Below, piece after piece: positions 36,301 through 45,615 of a DNA stretch of 64,000 bases. Made by a program: the position numbers and the translations under genes. The notes under the pieces were generated by a model. It was given only the letters and a program-made list of their open reading frames with translations, was not told the DNA's origin and ran no database searches. The DNA is taken from contig NC_057819.1 of the NCBI RefSeq assembly GCF_910594005.1, positions 128,747,669 through 128,811,668 of the forward strand, given 5' to 3'. Source of the stretch: Cervus elaphus. Lineage: Eukaryota; Chordata; Mammalia; Artiodactyla; Cervidae. Each line of letters begins with the position of its first letter. Positions within the stretch are counted from its first letter, which is position 1.

Positions 36301-39300
36301 GAATGAGACCCTGCATGCCTCAACTAAAACCTCGTGCAGCCAAATAAATAAGTGAATATTTAAAAAAGAAAGAAAGAAAGAAAACAAGAAAAATACAGCT
36401 CTTGAGAAAACAAGGCCCATGTGTGTGGACACTTCTTGAGCAATAGCTCGGCTCTGACACGAAGTTAGAGATTCTCACTATTGGAGCAGAGAAGAGCTGG
36501 CCGAGGGCGCTAAGAGCTATTGATCTTGTAGAAGATGGAATTGATCTGGGCTGGAGTCAGACTCTGATTGCAGACCCAGGGCGGCAGCTGGGAGGGGATG
36601 GGACACAGAGGGCAGAGTTGTCACCCATCAACTGCCCAGGGAGCTCCTTGCCGGGCTGGAGAGGCTCACACCGGGGGTGGCGGCCCAGGATGCTAGGGAG
36701 CTTCCCATAACCACCCGGGACATCTTGATTCCTACCACCTGGCGAGAAAGGGGACCGCATGCACCCCTGAGACAGGCTCTCCCACCCAGGTTCCTGGAGC
36801 TCAGGCACGACCACGTGGGCAGACAACTGATGAGCCACCTGGGGTGGGTTATTGATGGGGTGGGGCTGGAGGTGGAAGGTGAGAAAGGGGTGTCCTGGTC
36901 AAGGGGCTGACCACGGGCGAGACCCAGATGGTCAGGACCGCTTTTCGTCCGCTGTGTCCTTCTCACACCTCTGCGCTGCGACCTCCCCGCCCCCGCCGGG
37001 CCCAGCGCAGACGGACACTCACCAGCAGATGAGCGCGGCCACCACGGCCGTCCAGGTGACGCAACAGGAGCGGGGGCGCTTGGTCTGCGCCTCATCGTCC
37101 TGCCGGCAGCAGCACGAACAGACCAGGTAGGCCGCGAGGAAGACGAGGTTCAGGCCCAGGCCGACGGCGGCCACCAGCCCCAGGAGCAGCAGCGACTGAG
37201 GAGGGAGAGGACCGGGGTCAGCGCTGGGTCCCGGGGGGTGCGGGGAAGGGCCCCGAGCTCAGCGGGGCTGCTACGTCCGATGCCCTCCTCCCAGGACTGA
37301 CGCTCCTGCTCTGTACAAAGCGCCCTGCCCTCCGGCACCAGCAGTGGGGGGAGATGGAGCTCAGGTGTGGGAGGGGGCAGAGGACCGAGACGAGAGGAGG
37401 CAGGGGGCATGGCTCAAGGCTGGTTCCTCATCTGGGGCGAACACACCTGGATGAAGGTGAGGACCACACCCTGCCTAATGGATCCTCCGAGTCACTCAAG
37501 AGACAAGCAGGAACTGTCCCTGGACCGTGAGATCTGTGGGCGATGCTTGGTGTGACCGAGGGAGACGAGGAGAGGGGCGGCCCCATGATCAGAGCACCCG
37601 AGGCCTCCCTGAGGAGGCAGGGCTTGGGCGGGGTGTCTCAGAAGCTGAGCGGGGGCCTGGGGCAGACGTCCTGGTGTATCGGCCCCCTCTGAGGCTCGCT
37701 TTAGGAGTTGGGGTCCCTTCCCAACCAGAGACCAACTCCGTGCGGGGGGAGTGGGGGATGTCAGGAGATGCACCTGCGGAGGTTCCTTCCACCACACCCT
37801 GAAAGGGACGGCCGCCCCGAGATGCCAAGGGTGGCAGTCAAGCCCGGAATTCTGAAAGGGAGGAGATGTCGACTCAGGCCCATCGAGCACCGCAGGGTCC
37901 TACAAAGGGGGCTGCTGTCGGCCGGGAGGCCCGGAGCCCCCTACTCCTTGCCCTCCAGTCTCCTGACTCAGCCAGATGGCCACCAGATGGCCCCGGGGCA
38001 GGACCTGGCTCTAAGTCAGGCTCCTGAGCCGACCGCTTCGCCCTGCTGCACACGTGCCCCCGAGTCGTTCCCAGCTGGGAACCTCCAGCCCTCCAGCCTG
38101 GGCCGTCGCGGCGGGAAGACGGGCAGACTGGGGGGGACACCGGGATCCTCCCGGTCTAAGGAGGACACAAGTCTCAGGCCGGAGCGTGCGCACACCTGGA
38201 GGCTGAGGCCTGCAGTCTCGAGGCCTGAGGTCATCTTGGCAGGAAGGGGCGGGGCCTCACAGGGGGGAGGGGGCAGCTGCTCTGCTGGGCACCTGGACCG
38301 ACAGGCTCCCGAGCCTCACGGACAAATGGCCAGAGTGATGGGGACAGCCCGGAAGTGGACAGGGGAGACGGCCCACTGGGTGTGGGATTGGCGGCTGTGA
38401 CGAAGCGTGGCTCTCGCCTCCACCTGGCAGAAATGCGTCACAGACGCTGCCAGGAACCTGCCCTGCCACCCTCCCGACTCAGCGGCATGGAGCGCGAGCC
38501 CCCCTCCTCCAGGCGGTTGGGAAGGCCCAGTGGACATGAACACACACACCCCCCTGTGGAAGTCCTCTTGGGGTGGCAGGGGCGGGGGCCCCTGAGCCTG
38601 GACCACTAGGCTTGTCCCATGGACAGAGCCAGGAGGCTGGCCTGGGGAGACCGCGGGAAGGAGCCGTCCCTGTCGGCCCCCTGGTGGCTCAGACCAGAAA
38701 GAACCCGCCTGCAATGCAGGAGACGGGGCTCGATCTCAGGGTCGGGAGGATCCCCCGGAGGAGGAAATGGCTACACACTCCAGTCTTCTTGCCTGGAGAA
38801 TCCCACGGACAGAGGAGCCTGGTGGGCTACAGTCCACGAAGTAGCAAAAGAACTGGATGCGACTGGCAACTAACACTGCCGGCCCCCAGCACAAACCCCC
38901 AGGGCAAGCCGCTTGCTCCCTGGAGGCCCTGCAGCCCCCGGCCATGGGGAAGAAGGTCAAGGACAGATAGGGGTTTCAGGTCAGTTCAGTCGCTCAGTCG
39001 TGTCTGACTCTTTGTGACCCATGGACTGCAGCACGCCAGGCCTCCCTGTCCATCACCAACTCCCGGAGTTTACTCAGACTCGTGTCCATTGAGTCGGTGA
39101 TGCCATTCAACCATCTCATCCTCTGTCATCCTCTTCTCCTCCCATCTTCAATCTTTCCCAGCATCAGGGTCTTTTCCAATGAGTCAGCTCTTCACATCAG
39201 GTGGCCAAAGGATTGGAGTTTCAGCTTCAGCATCAGTCCTTCCAATGAATATTCAGGACTGATTTCCTTTAGGATGGACTGGTTGGATCTCCTTGCAGTC

Positions 39301-42300
39301 CAAGGGACTCTCAGGAGTCTTCTCCAACACCACAGTTTAAAAGCATCAATTCTTCGGTGCTCGGCTTTCTTTATAGTCGAATTTTCACATCCATACATGA
39401 CCACTGGAAAAACCATAGCTTTGACTAGATGGACCTTTGTTGGCAAAGTAATGTCTCTGCTTTTTAATATGCTGTCTAGGTCGGTCATAGCTTTTGTTCC
39501 AAGGAACAAGCGTCTTTTAATTTCATGGTTGCAGTCACCATCTGCAGTGATTTTGGAGCCCAAGAAAATACAGGGGTTCAGAGCCTTGCTGTTCAAAGTG
39601 GAGTTCACCAACACTGCAGCACTGACCTCTTCTGAGATGCAGAATGCACCATCTCCAGCTCCACCCCGGACCTAGTGAATCAGGAGTGCGCCAAGAGATG
39701 ACCGGCAGGGCTGTGTCCCGTTGAAGTCTAGGAAGCACTGAGTAGTGTCCACAGACTTTCTCAAACTATTTGCAGCAGCGGAGCCTTTCCTTCAGACTCG
39801 CTTAGCAGAGCACCCCCTGACTTATACAGAGCGCCCCCTGACGAGGGGTGGATGTAAATGCCAGGCTTTGTCCTGGCCACGCCCTCGCAGGCCCGAGGCA
39901 CCTCTGCTAGAGCCCAGGATCCCCTTCACAAGATGCAGACCACTGTGCAGCGTGCAAACCCCTCGAGCCGGCAACCCCCTCCTTCCCCTGGCAGAAAGGA
40001 GGGCTTGTGTCCCCGCTGCCGCCCACAACTGTTCACCGCAGCCTAATACTGCAGTGAGAGCCAAGCGCCGGAAGCACCCCAAGTTCACCAACAAGAGCTC
40101 TGACATGTAACAGGTGCTAGAGCCACAGAATGGAACACTGTGCGGCCGTGAAAAGTCAGCGGCAGCGACAGCCAGCGATCCGGGTGAGTGTTACAGACGC
40201 GACTTGGGAAGAAACAAGGGAGATGAAACAGCACGGGCTGTGCGGTTTAACTGATGTGAGATGCACAGTCGGGGACTCATCTGCCGTGACAGGGGCCCGA
40301 GATGCAGCCACCCCCGGGGGGGAGTCAGGTGAGATGGAGCCTGCTGGGCGATCAGGGATATACGTTGCCTGGGTGGTGTCTCATACACACACTCTCACAC
40401 ACACACACACACACACACACTGAGGTGTACACTTAGGAAAGCGCACTTCCCTATAAGTTAGTCCTAACGAAAACAAAACAAAACAAAACCCGGATAAACC
40501 TTTTGCATAGATCAGAGACGGGCTGACAGTCAGACCTCCTCCCAGCTTCCCTAGAAAATCTCACTCTCGATCTCCCCCCAAACAGGAAAACCCACGGACT
40601 CTACCACGGGCCCCCATCCGGCACGGCAGGACCTCCGGGAAGTGATCACAACTTGGGGTGGTGCCACCTGAGTCTCTCCAAACCACAGCCCGTCCCCACC
40701 CCTGGAGCCCCTCACGACACACTCGGGCCCCCTGACCTCTTGGAAGCCCAGCACTGCGGGCAGGGCCCTGGGAGTCTCAGGCCGAGGGGCCTCTTCCAAG
40801 CCGGGCGTCTGGTCTCAATTCCTTTATTCCTGCTTTGGCCTGGCCCGGGGAGGCCATGCCTGCGAAATCCAAACTCGAAGGCCCTTTTGTTAGCAGTTCT
40901 CTTCCAGAACTTTCTCCCGGCACTGGGAGCATGACGACAGGGGAAGAGGAGCTAAGATCAGGGTTTGGGTTGTTTAGTGACTAAGTCATGCCCGACTCTG
41001 CGACCCCATGGACTAGTGGCCCGCCAGGCTTTTCTGTCCATGGGGTTTCCCAGGCAAGAATACTGGAGTGGGCTGCCATTTCCTTCTCCAGGGGATCTTC
41101 CTGTCCCGGGGATCAAACCCGAGTCTTCTGCACTGGCAGGCCGGTTCTTTGCTGCTGAGACACCTGGGAAGCCCAGGGTTAGGGGTAAGGTTGGAGGCAG
41201 GAGGGGCTGAAGGAGGGAGGGACGAGAAGCCTGCAGAACCTTCTCCCCGCGTCACCCTGCCACCCTCTGACAGGCAACAGTTCTGCTCCCAACGGACTCT
41301 GCAGGTCTCCGTTACACACCTCCGGGTGTTACAGGGAGGATGTCCTGTCTGCAGGAAGCCAGGAAGTCGACTCACACGCCCTCCTGCGCTGACGGAGCCG
41401 AGAAAGGATAGGTTCCCAGCCCCTGTGGCCACCACCACCTCCCTGGGCCACTCAACAGCCAGCCCACGGCCCCCGCAGCAGGGCTCAGGCCTCGCCCCTC
41501 ATCCAAGCAACTTCCACTCATTCTGGCTTCTCACTTTGTAACGAGAAACAACAGCATGAACCCAGGACCCCAGCTGGGGGCAGCAGTGACCGACGGGTCT
41601 TCTGGGAATGCCGAGGTGGCAGCTGAGCCCACAGGGGCTTCTGCACTTGGGCGGGGGAGGGAGGGGGCAACATCCTGAGCACCCCTCACCCCGAGACCCC
41701 AGGAGAGGAAGACTGTGCCGGCCCAGGGGTGAGGCCAGAGGGCAAGGAGCTGCAGGGGGAGGCCCTGATTGGAAAGGGTTAAGCTCCCCCACCTCCTGGA
41801 AAAGGGGGCGGGGGTGGGGGGCAGCGTGAGTGTCTGCTGACCATGACTCAAGGTTCACGCTGGATGAATGGGGCTTCCTCATCCTTTGGCTCTTCTCAAA
41901 TCCTGCGGGGGGTGGGGGGCAGGGAGGGATCCCCGCGTGGTCTTTCCTCCTGATAAACGCCCCCAAGTTGGGGGAGCCCCACAGCTCTGGATCCAACCCT
42001 CCCCTGGGAGTGTGTGAGACTCTGTGGAGCCTACAAACAGGATTACCCAGAGTTAGCACATGGAGATACGTGTAAAAAGTGAAGAATGTTTCCTCTGCTT
42101 CCTCACGCACGTCCCAAGACAATGGCCAGCCAGTGGAAGCGGGAGAGGGAGAAGGCAGGGCGGCAGAGGCAGTGAACCTCCGCGCAGCAACGTCTGGAGC
42201 CCCCAGCCTCGCAAAGGCACCGGGTCCTCAGCGTCTGCTCTGCTCTCCCAGCTCTCTGGGATGGATGGTGACGGGGCCGCTGAAGGGGGAACCGGGGTGG

Positions 42301-42957
42301 CTGGTTTGGGGAGACACAGCTGGGGGCAGTGTCAGGGCCCTTTTCCCAACTCTGCCCATGCGACACCTGGCCGGTGGGGGCCTCCTCCGTGCCAAGTGGG
42401 GCTTGTGGCGACTTACGAAGCGCCCAGCACTGGCCACATGCTTTATACCCACTGAACGACGATGGGGTCCCTTCACTAGCTCTTTGACGCCAGGATCTGC
42501 TCCACCCCCACCCCATCTCACAAGTGAGGAGGGTCTCCGCAGCTTCCCCACCTGGAGCTGGGGGCCCAGCCGGGCGGGGGCGCCCCTTGGGCCTGGGGCT
42601 TGCCACCTCCCCAGGAGCCTGGTGGACCGGGCCCAGGTGATCTGGGCAAGGACTCAGGGTCCAGTTCACTGGCAGAGAGGGCTGGAAAGACTGACCCACC
42701 AGTGGGCTTCCACGGCGGCTCCCAAGACCCCAGAAAGTGAGTGGGGTAGGGGTGCCTGCTTCCTCAAGGGAGTTCTGGGGCTGACTTTGCACAGGACGTC
42801 TGGGTCGTCACCAGGCCACCTGCTCGTCCCTCAGGCTTCCTTGTACCTTCCGGATCCCCGGCACAGCCCGCCCCCTCCCCGAGCTGTCCTTCAGCTTGAC
42901 TGCCTGTTCCCAGCTCCACTTGATCTCTGGGGTGTACACACGCATGTGGGTCCGCGT

Positions 42958-42993
<36 letters not shown>

Positions 42994-45615
42994 CGCACCA
43001 CAAGCCGGCACAGTTCACTTGGCCCCCAGGGGCATGAGCTGCAGCCCCCTCGGCACGTGTCTCTCAGTCCTTCCCGACCATGACAGCGGTGGATCCTTCG
43101 TCTGCATCCTCCATGCGTCACTGGACTTGGACACGCTGTTGAACATCAAGGCCGGTCTGCGTAATCATTTGCATCACTGGGCCCACCACGTGCGAGGGGG
43201 CCCTCGAGGTACTAAGCTCGTTTCAAGGGACAGCTCATTCACTACTTGCAGGGGAGGGAAGAGAGGTTCGGAGGTACAGACACCTGCCATGGTCACACGG
43301 TTAAGTGACAAAACTGTGGATTCCAAAGCACAGCCCCCTCCCAGCCACTCAGCAGCTGAGCCCCGAAGGCCTTGGCGGCACGGTCAGCACGTGACCCCAC
43401 GTCTGGCACAGGGCTTCCCCCCAGTCAGGAGTCTGCCGAGCGCTGAGATGACAGCAGAAAGTGCCCAGTCGATGGTGTTAACTGACGTGGGCGGTGACTG
43501 CTGCTCGGGAGGAAGGGGACTTCCAGAAGAGACCCGTGGTCAGACACCAGGGGAACTCACCAGAACAGGAGCCACCTAAAATAAACACCCCGAGCCAGAC
43601 TTCCCGTCCAGTCCTGTCCAGCCCTACCGCACTCGGATCCCAGGCAGGGCCCTTGGGCTGCCTGAGAGGGCGAGCAGGGTGGGGGTGAGGCCAGGGAGAG
43701 GGGATGCCCCTTGGAGTGCCAGGGTCTGACATGGGGCGGAGAGGGACAGGGACTGTGAGTCGGTCCCTCTGGCTTGGCTGTCACCTCTCCAGGGGACCAA
43801 GCAGGGTGGGGCAGGCTCAGACCCACCAGGACTGCCAGACAGCAGCTGTCTGTCCCGTCCAGCCCCCTCCCCACACCCGAAGGTCGTCTCCAGCCAGTAG
43901 GGAGCTTACTTTTCCTCCAGGGGAAAGGAGAAAGCTACGGTGGGAGACCGCAGGACAGGATCTGGGGAGCAGGGTTTGGGACAAGCAGATGTGGGGTCAG
44001 ACACACACACACACACACACACAATCTGCAAGCAACACAGCTGTCTCTGAAATCATATCCGCCTCTTTTCTTGCATTCACTGGGAGAGGAAGATTCCCTG
44101 GAGTTCTCCCCAGGTGGTCGCGTTCTCAGGGAGCCAGCAGCCTTCCCCAGGCAGGGCTCAGGGAGGGGGTGGGAGAGGGCGTGCAGACCGGGAAGGGTGC
44201 AAGCTGCGGAAGCCAAACTGGCTGACTGCTCCCTGCCCGGCAGCAGGAAAGGGCCCGGTCCTCTCCCGCTTCTGGAAGGGCAGGCACCATCTGCCTGGGG
44301 CCCGCGGGTGACAAGGACACTGGGGGTTATTATTAGACTCCCCCGTCAGCAGCGCCCTGCACGCCCCGCTACATCAGGACCCCCGGGACCCTGCAGGAGA
44401 AAGTCTTTTGGCTGGGGAGAGGCGAACAGCTGACTGCCAGCTTGACCTCCTCGCCCGGCTCCGCCCAGGCCCGCCCCACACGCGGAGATCTGGAGAACCT
44501 GCCCGCTGGGGGTCAAAGTCCCCAGATTGGCGCACAGGTCTAAACAAATGGGCCCCATCTTGGGTTTCCCAACCGCGGAATCTTTAACCAGACAGAAAAC
44601 TGACTCAGCCTGGCCTCGGGGGCTGAACTGGCCTGGGCCAGACCTGACCAGGCGGGAGACTCTGCACTCGGTCTGGGCGGGGAAGCCTAGGGGAGCACCC
44701 CTTCCCCCTAGGGGTGCAGAAACCGGGGAGGGAAGGGCCAGCGGAGCGGGACGAGGGCAGAACTGCGGGGATGGGGGAAGAGGCTGGCCAAGCCACCCAG
44801 ACCCAGAAATCCGGGGCTCAGAAGGTGTGTCTGTACAGAGGAGGGGTTGGGGGTGTGGGGGGGCACTTTCTTTCCCCCACATATCCACATGAGGCCGCGG
44901 GTCCACACCCCTCTCCTCTGGCTCTGTCGTCGTCCAGTAGGGGCCCAGGCGGAGGGGCTGGCAGGGGCTGGGGACGAGGGGTGCCGCGGAGACAAACCCG
45001 GAGACTCCAGTCCGTTTCTGCCCAAACTTCTCCCAGGCCGCACAGACCCGGAAAGCGAGAGCGCGTCTGGTTCCCCGCAGAGGAGGGAAACCCCGGGGAG
45101 CGCCTCGCCGTCCCGCGCCCCTGGCCCCCGCAGCTGGCGCGCGGGAATCACCGGGTTCAGGCACCAATGCCCCCCCAGCTCCGACCCCTGAGCGGCACTG
45201 CCCTCTCCCAGGGCGCTCAGCCCCCACCCCCGCCCCGCAGGAAGCGCCCTTCCCCCCGTGCCGTTGGCCGGCTTAACTCCCATCTTTCCAGTTTTCCAGG
45301 CCCGTGAGGTTCCCAGACGGGAGGGACGTGGGCCAAGGACTCGCGGGGGAAAGGACGAAGCGGGAAGAGGCTGCGGGGAGAGTGTGGGGTGGGTGGGGTG
45401 TGGGGTCTGGAGGCGCGCGGAGCGCGGCGGGCTGGGAGGCGGGAAGGGGCGGTGCGGGGACTTGGGGCGCCGGGTCGCGGACTCACCTCCTGGTAACTCT
45501 CATCGCGGGGCCTGAAGGTGCTGTCCACTGGCTGCAAGCGCAGGCCGAGGTGTGGGACGCTGTGCAGCCACACCACCCACCAGGGCGCGATGTACTCCAC
45601 GCGCGCCGCCGGCAT
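12234..45615 (-). CDS. TTYH2: TTYH2, complete coding region in 14 exons (tweety family member 2)
   Basis: Joining 14 minus-strand exons gives a 533-residue protein (human TTYH2, from memory, is 534) collinear with human TTYH2. TTYH proteins are five-pass plasma-membrane proteins first described as anion channels and later questioned by structural work. Visible features: an N-terminus rich in Trp; membrane segments near 44-65, 88-107, 213-236, 240-258 and 388-410; a large extracellular loop with an RGD at 164-166; sequons at N129, N203, N283 and N352; an acidic stretch DDIDDDD at 425-431; and a C-terminal PPTY motif at 505-508, the NEDD4-2 type site known in this family. All introns have GT and AG ends, and phase is kept at every junction. 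The start ATG (45613-45615) matches the family N-terminus. No frameshift or early stop was found, so the gene looks intact. Confidence 0.97.
12622..12810 (+). mobile_element. MIR SINE
   Basis: Clear MIR order: GAGCCAGGTTCAAATCCCAG, TATGACCTTGGAGGAG, CTCAGTCTCCCCATCTGCAC. Confidence 0.75.
12820..12910. mobile_element. MER5-like hAT fragment
   Basis: GGGCTTCTCAAACCTGGCTG ... CCAGGCCGTACCCACCAG resembles MER5-type elements. Confidence 0.5.
12952..13196 (+). mobile_element. Long CHR-type SINE with (AAAT)n tail
   Basis: Starts GGGACTTCCCTGGGGGTCCA and ends in a run of AAAT repeats at about 13173-13196. Confidence 0.88.
13598..13778 (-). mobile_element. BovB LINE fragment
   Basis: Contains CAGCACGCCAGGTTCCCTAG, CATGTCCATTGAGCTGGTGA and CTTCAGTCTTTCC. 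Confidence 0.85.
13860..13995. other. Candidate conserved non-coding block in TTYH2 intron 13
   Basis: Repeat-free, AT-richer island in GC-rich DNA with homeodomain-like cores (CTAATTA, GATTAA). Conservation is a guess from texture only. Confidence 0.25.
14409..14616 (-). mobile_element. Bov-tA SINE
   Basis: Full minus-strand copy from GCTGCTCAGTCGTGTCCGAA to GGGGGAAGCC. Confidence 0.92.
15130..15240 (-). mobile_element. CHR-type SINE fragment
   Basis: Minus copy with TTCCCTCACCAGGGATCGAA and a T-rich start. Confidence 0.85.
15393..15471 (-). CDS. TTYH2: TTYH2 coding exon 13 (residues 481-507)
   Basis: This exon encodes NQAALFGGNPRYENVPLIGR and then GSPPPT. Acceptor CGCAG, donor GTAAGC, 79 nt, ending in phase 0. 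Its last codons are the Pro-Pro-Thr half of the PPTY motif. Confidence 0.96.
15903..16085 (-). CDS. TTYH2: TTYH2 coding exon 12 (residues 420-481)
   Basis: This exon encodes the proximal cytosolic tail: DRDYDDIDDDDPFNPQARR, then SFCSYSSGLGSQGSLHPTQT and SNAPVSEY. Acceptor CCTAG, donor GTATGG, 183 nt, ending two bases into a Met codon. It is one residue shorter than my memory of the human sequence in the SLQPPAQ region. Confidence 0.95.
16742..16884 (-). CDS. TTYH2: TTYH2 coding exon 11 (residues 373-420)
   Basis: This exon encodes DYLDALAGICYDGLEGLLYL and the fifth membrane segment (about 388-410), then WKHCAR. Acceptor CTCCAG, donor GTGGGC, 143 nt, ending in phase 2. Confidence 0.96.
16885..18376 (-). 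other. TTYH2: TTYH2 intron 10
   Basis: GC-rich unique DNA with a TATC/CATC-type simple repeat at about 17700-17760 and a MIR-like tail at 17815-17915. No exon was seen. Confidence 0.75.
17700..17765. repeat. Imperfect tetranucleotide repeat
   Basis: A run of TCTA/TCCA units (TCTGTCTATCTATCCATCCA) preceded by GATA-like sequence. Confidence 0.7.
18377..18469 (-). CDS. TTYH2: TTYH2 coding exon 10 (residues 342-372)
   Basis: This exon encodes KDLLGIQLLLNSSESSLHQL then TALLDCRGLHK, with the N352-S-S sequon. Acceptor CTTCAG; donor GTGCGG, which is weak at position +4 but keeps G at +5. Length is 93 nt, phase 0 at both ends. Confidence 0.95.
18666..18758 (-). CDS. TTYH2: TTYH2 coding exon 9 (residues 311-341)
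   Basis: This exon encodes ALTVFQRSLTAMQIQVAGLL followed by QFAAPRFPAAE. Acceptor CGCAG, donor GTGAGG, 93 nt, phase 0 at both ends, so skipping would leave the frame open. Confidence 0.96.
19223..19278 (-). CDS. TTYH2: TTYH2 coding exon 8 (residues 292-310)
   Basis: This short exon encodes EVTRYYLYCSQSASSPFQQ of the second extracellular loop. Acceptor TGCAGAG, donor GTATGC, 56 nt, ending in phase 0. Confidence 0.95.
19318..19414. repeat. TTYH2: Minisatellite-like repeat in TTYH2 intron 7
   Basis: GGCGCTCA recurs with CATCACA or CAGCACACG linkers about six times, forming a larger duplicated unit of roughly 50 bp. Starts 40 bp from exon 8. Confidence 0.85.
19567..19775 (+). mobile_element. 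Bov-tA SINE with target-site duplication
   Basis: Flanked by GGGCACAGTCTGG (19554-19566) and GGGCGCAGTCTGG (19776-19788), 12 of 13 bases the same. Confidence 0.93.
19851..19920 (-). CDS. TTYH2: TTYH2 coding exon 7 (residues 269-292)
   Basis: This exon encodes GTSDFCVAPDTFILNVTEGQ of the second extracellular loop, with the N283-V-T sequon. Acceptor CTCAG, donor GTAAGG, 70 nt, ending in phase 1. Confidence 0.96.
20457..20642 (+). mobile_element. BovB LINE fragment
   Basis: Coding-sense fragment: AACTCTGGGAGATGGTGAGG, GGCCTGGCGTGCTGC and AGAGTCGGACACGACTGAGC. Confidence 0.88.
20985..21167 (-). mobile_element. CHR-type SINE
   Basis: Minus copy with TAGTTCCCTGACCAGGGATC and GGACCACCAGGGAAGTCC. 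Confidence 0.9.
21819..22020 (+). mobile_element. Bov-tA SINE
   Basis: Full-length, low divergence: GGCTCTCCCGGTGGCTCAGA to CACGACTGAGCGACTTTCA. Confidence 0.93.
23281..23353 (-). CDS. TTYH2: TTYH2 coding exon 6 (residues 244-268)
   Basis: This exon encodes the fourth membrane segment, MLCCGVLALLLSWTSLAADA, and ends AVAV in phase 0. Acceptor CTAG, donor GTGAGT, 73 nt. It is 504 bp from exon 5. Confidence 0.95.
23858..23953 (-). CDS. TTYH2: TTYH2 coding exon 5 (residues 212-244)
   Basis: This exon encodes the third membrane segment, WLSYLLLFILDLVLCLLACL, followed by the basic turn GLAKRSRCLLAS. Acceptor CCCAG, donor GTGAGT, 96 nt, phase 2 at both ends. Confidence 0.97.
24495..24580. mobile_element. 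L1-like 3' fragment
   Basis: ATATTGGAGTATAGCTGATT ... CTGGTGTACAGC is a common ruminant L1 3' sequence. Confidence 0.5.
24582..24691 (-). mobile_element. CHR-type SINE
   Basis: Minus copy ending GAACCACTGGACCACCAGGG AAGTCC. Confidence 0.85.
26019..26082 (+). mobile_element. Truncated Bov-tA (tRNA-like part)
   Basis: GGCTTCCCAGGTGCCTCAGT through CCAATGCAGGAGATGCAAGA only. Confidence 0.75.
26195..26398 (+). mobile_element. Bov-tA SINE
   Basis: Full-length: CTCTGGTGGCTCAGTGGTAA to GCCAGACACGACGGCACACA. Confidence 0.9.
27854..28074 (-). CDS. TTYH2: TTYH2 coding exon 4 (residues 139-212)
   Basis: This is the longest exon (221 nt) and encodes much of the first extracellular loop. It begins VSGTTQKMQVDLEQHLARLG and ends VEYYR, with the last codon split across the junction. 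It carries the RGD at 164-166 and a sequon NQT at 203-205. Acceptor GCAG, donor GTGAGG. Confidence 0.97.
29078..29222 (+). mobile_element. CHR-type SINE
   Basis: GGAATTCCCTGGAGGTCCCG start, TTGGGGAACTAAGATCCTGC core, AAAC-rich tail. Confidence 0.88.
30169..30338. mobile_element. MER5A-type hAT element
   Basis: Order TTCTCCAGCTGCGGCCCCTG GACCAGC, CAGCTGGGAACAAATTCTCA, GGGGATTCTGATGCAAGCTC, TTTGAAAATC matches MER5A elements. Confidence 0.7.
30647..30861 (+). mobile_element. Bov-tA SINE
   Basis: Full-length, with a short duplication in the tRNA part (CTCAGTCTCAGTGGTAAAGA). Confidence 0.92.
32641..32930 (+). mobile_element. Long CHR-type SINE
   Basis: Starts GGGGCTTCCCTGGTGGCTCA, continues into the CACAACTACTG-type body and ends CCAAAAACAAATAAA. 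Confidence 0.88.
33252..33363 (-). CDS. TTYH2: TTYH2 coding exon 3 (residues 101-138)
   Basis: This exon encodes AAVGAGFYGNSEANDGVYQL, then the N129-H-T glycosylation sequon and ends at GIDVL. Acceptor CACAG, donor GTAAGG, 112 nt, ending in phase 0. N129 falls at the same residue number as the glycosylated Asn I recall for human TTYH2. Confidence 0.97.
33560..33930. mobile_element. L1 3' region fragment
   Basis: Order GGCAACCATTCATATGTTCA, CATATGGTTGGAATCATACA, GAATAATATCCCATTGTTTG fits old L1 3' sequence. Confidence 0.7.
33950..34136 (-). mobile_element. BovB LINE fragment
   Basis: TTGTTGTTGCTCAGTCGCCA, CAGCACGCCAGGCTTCCCCG, CATTCCCAGCATCAC. Confidence 0.88.
34660..34772 (-). mobile_element. 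CHR-type SINE fragment
   Basis: Minus copy: GGACCAGGGATCAAACCCAT and ACCACTGGAATACCAGGAAA. Confidence 0.8.
36223..36382 (+). mobile_element. CHR-type SINE with GAAA tail
   Basis: GGGACTTCCCTGGTGGTCCG start; the tail has become a GAAA run near 36368-36382. Confidence 0.9.
37023..37195 (-). CDS. TTYH2: TTYH2 coding exon 2 (residues 44-101)
   Basis: This exon encodes the first membrane helix (SLLLLGLVAAVGLGLNLVFL), the cytosolic Cys-rich turn (CSCCCRQDD) and the start of the second helix (TWTAVVAALIC). Acceptor CTCAG and donor GTGAGT flank it. Length is 173 nt; it ends after two bases of a Cys codon (phase 2). The exon is itself CpG-rich. Confidence 0.96.
38674..38876 (+). mobile_element. Bov-tA SINE
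   Basis: Full-length: CCCCTGGTGGCTCAGACCAG to GCGACTGGCAACTAACACTG. Confidence 0.9.
38979..39611 (-). mobile_element. BovB (RTE) LINE 3' fragment with open frame
   Basis: About 630 bp. On the minus strand 39192-39614 reads open for 140 codons as the C-terminal part of the BovB reverse-transcriptase protein (LGSKITADGDCNHEIKRRLF, LKSRDITLPTKVHLVKAMVF). The 5' part of the element is missing, so it cannot be active. Confidence 0.93.
40384..40420. repeat. CA microsatellite
   Basis: CA run with two interruptions. Confidence 0.9.
40969..41175 (-). mobile_element. Bov-tA SINE
   Basis: Full minus-strand copy ending ACACCTGGGAAGCCC. Confidence 0.92.
42959..42991. repeat. CA microsatellite
   Basis: Uninterrupted CA run of about 16 units, likely polymorphic. 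Confidence 0.95.
44001..44023. repeat. CA microsatellite
   Basis: About 11 CA units. Confidence 0.9.

Larger units (their letters stand above)
33364..37022 (-). other. TTYH2: TTYH2 intron 2
   Basis: Contains an L1 3' fragment, a BovB fragment and two CHR SINEs; DNA at 34800-36220 and 36440-37000 is unassigned. No exon was seen. Confidence 0.75.
37196..45486 (-). other. TTYH2: TTYH2 intron 1 (8.3 kb, longest intron)
   Basis: Contains two Bov-tA, a 630-bp BovB fragment and three CA microsatellites. Most of 41180-45480 is GC-rich unique DNA with long chance frames on both strands. No exon was recognised. Confidence 0.75.

Noticed and set aside
42079..43083. A 334-codon plus-strand open frame in TTYH2 intron 1
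   Set aside because: It runs through a CA microsatellite and GC-rich intron DNA, has low-complexity Pro/Gly/Ser-rich content and resembles no known protein.
44346..45227. A 293-codon minus-strand open frame just inside TTYH2 intron 1
   Set aside because: It lies in the CpG island, where stop codons are rare, and matches no family; long frames exist there on both strands.
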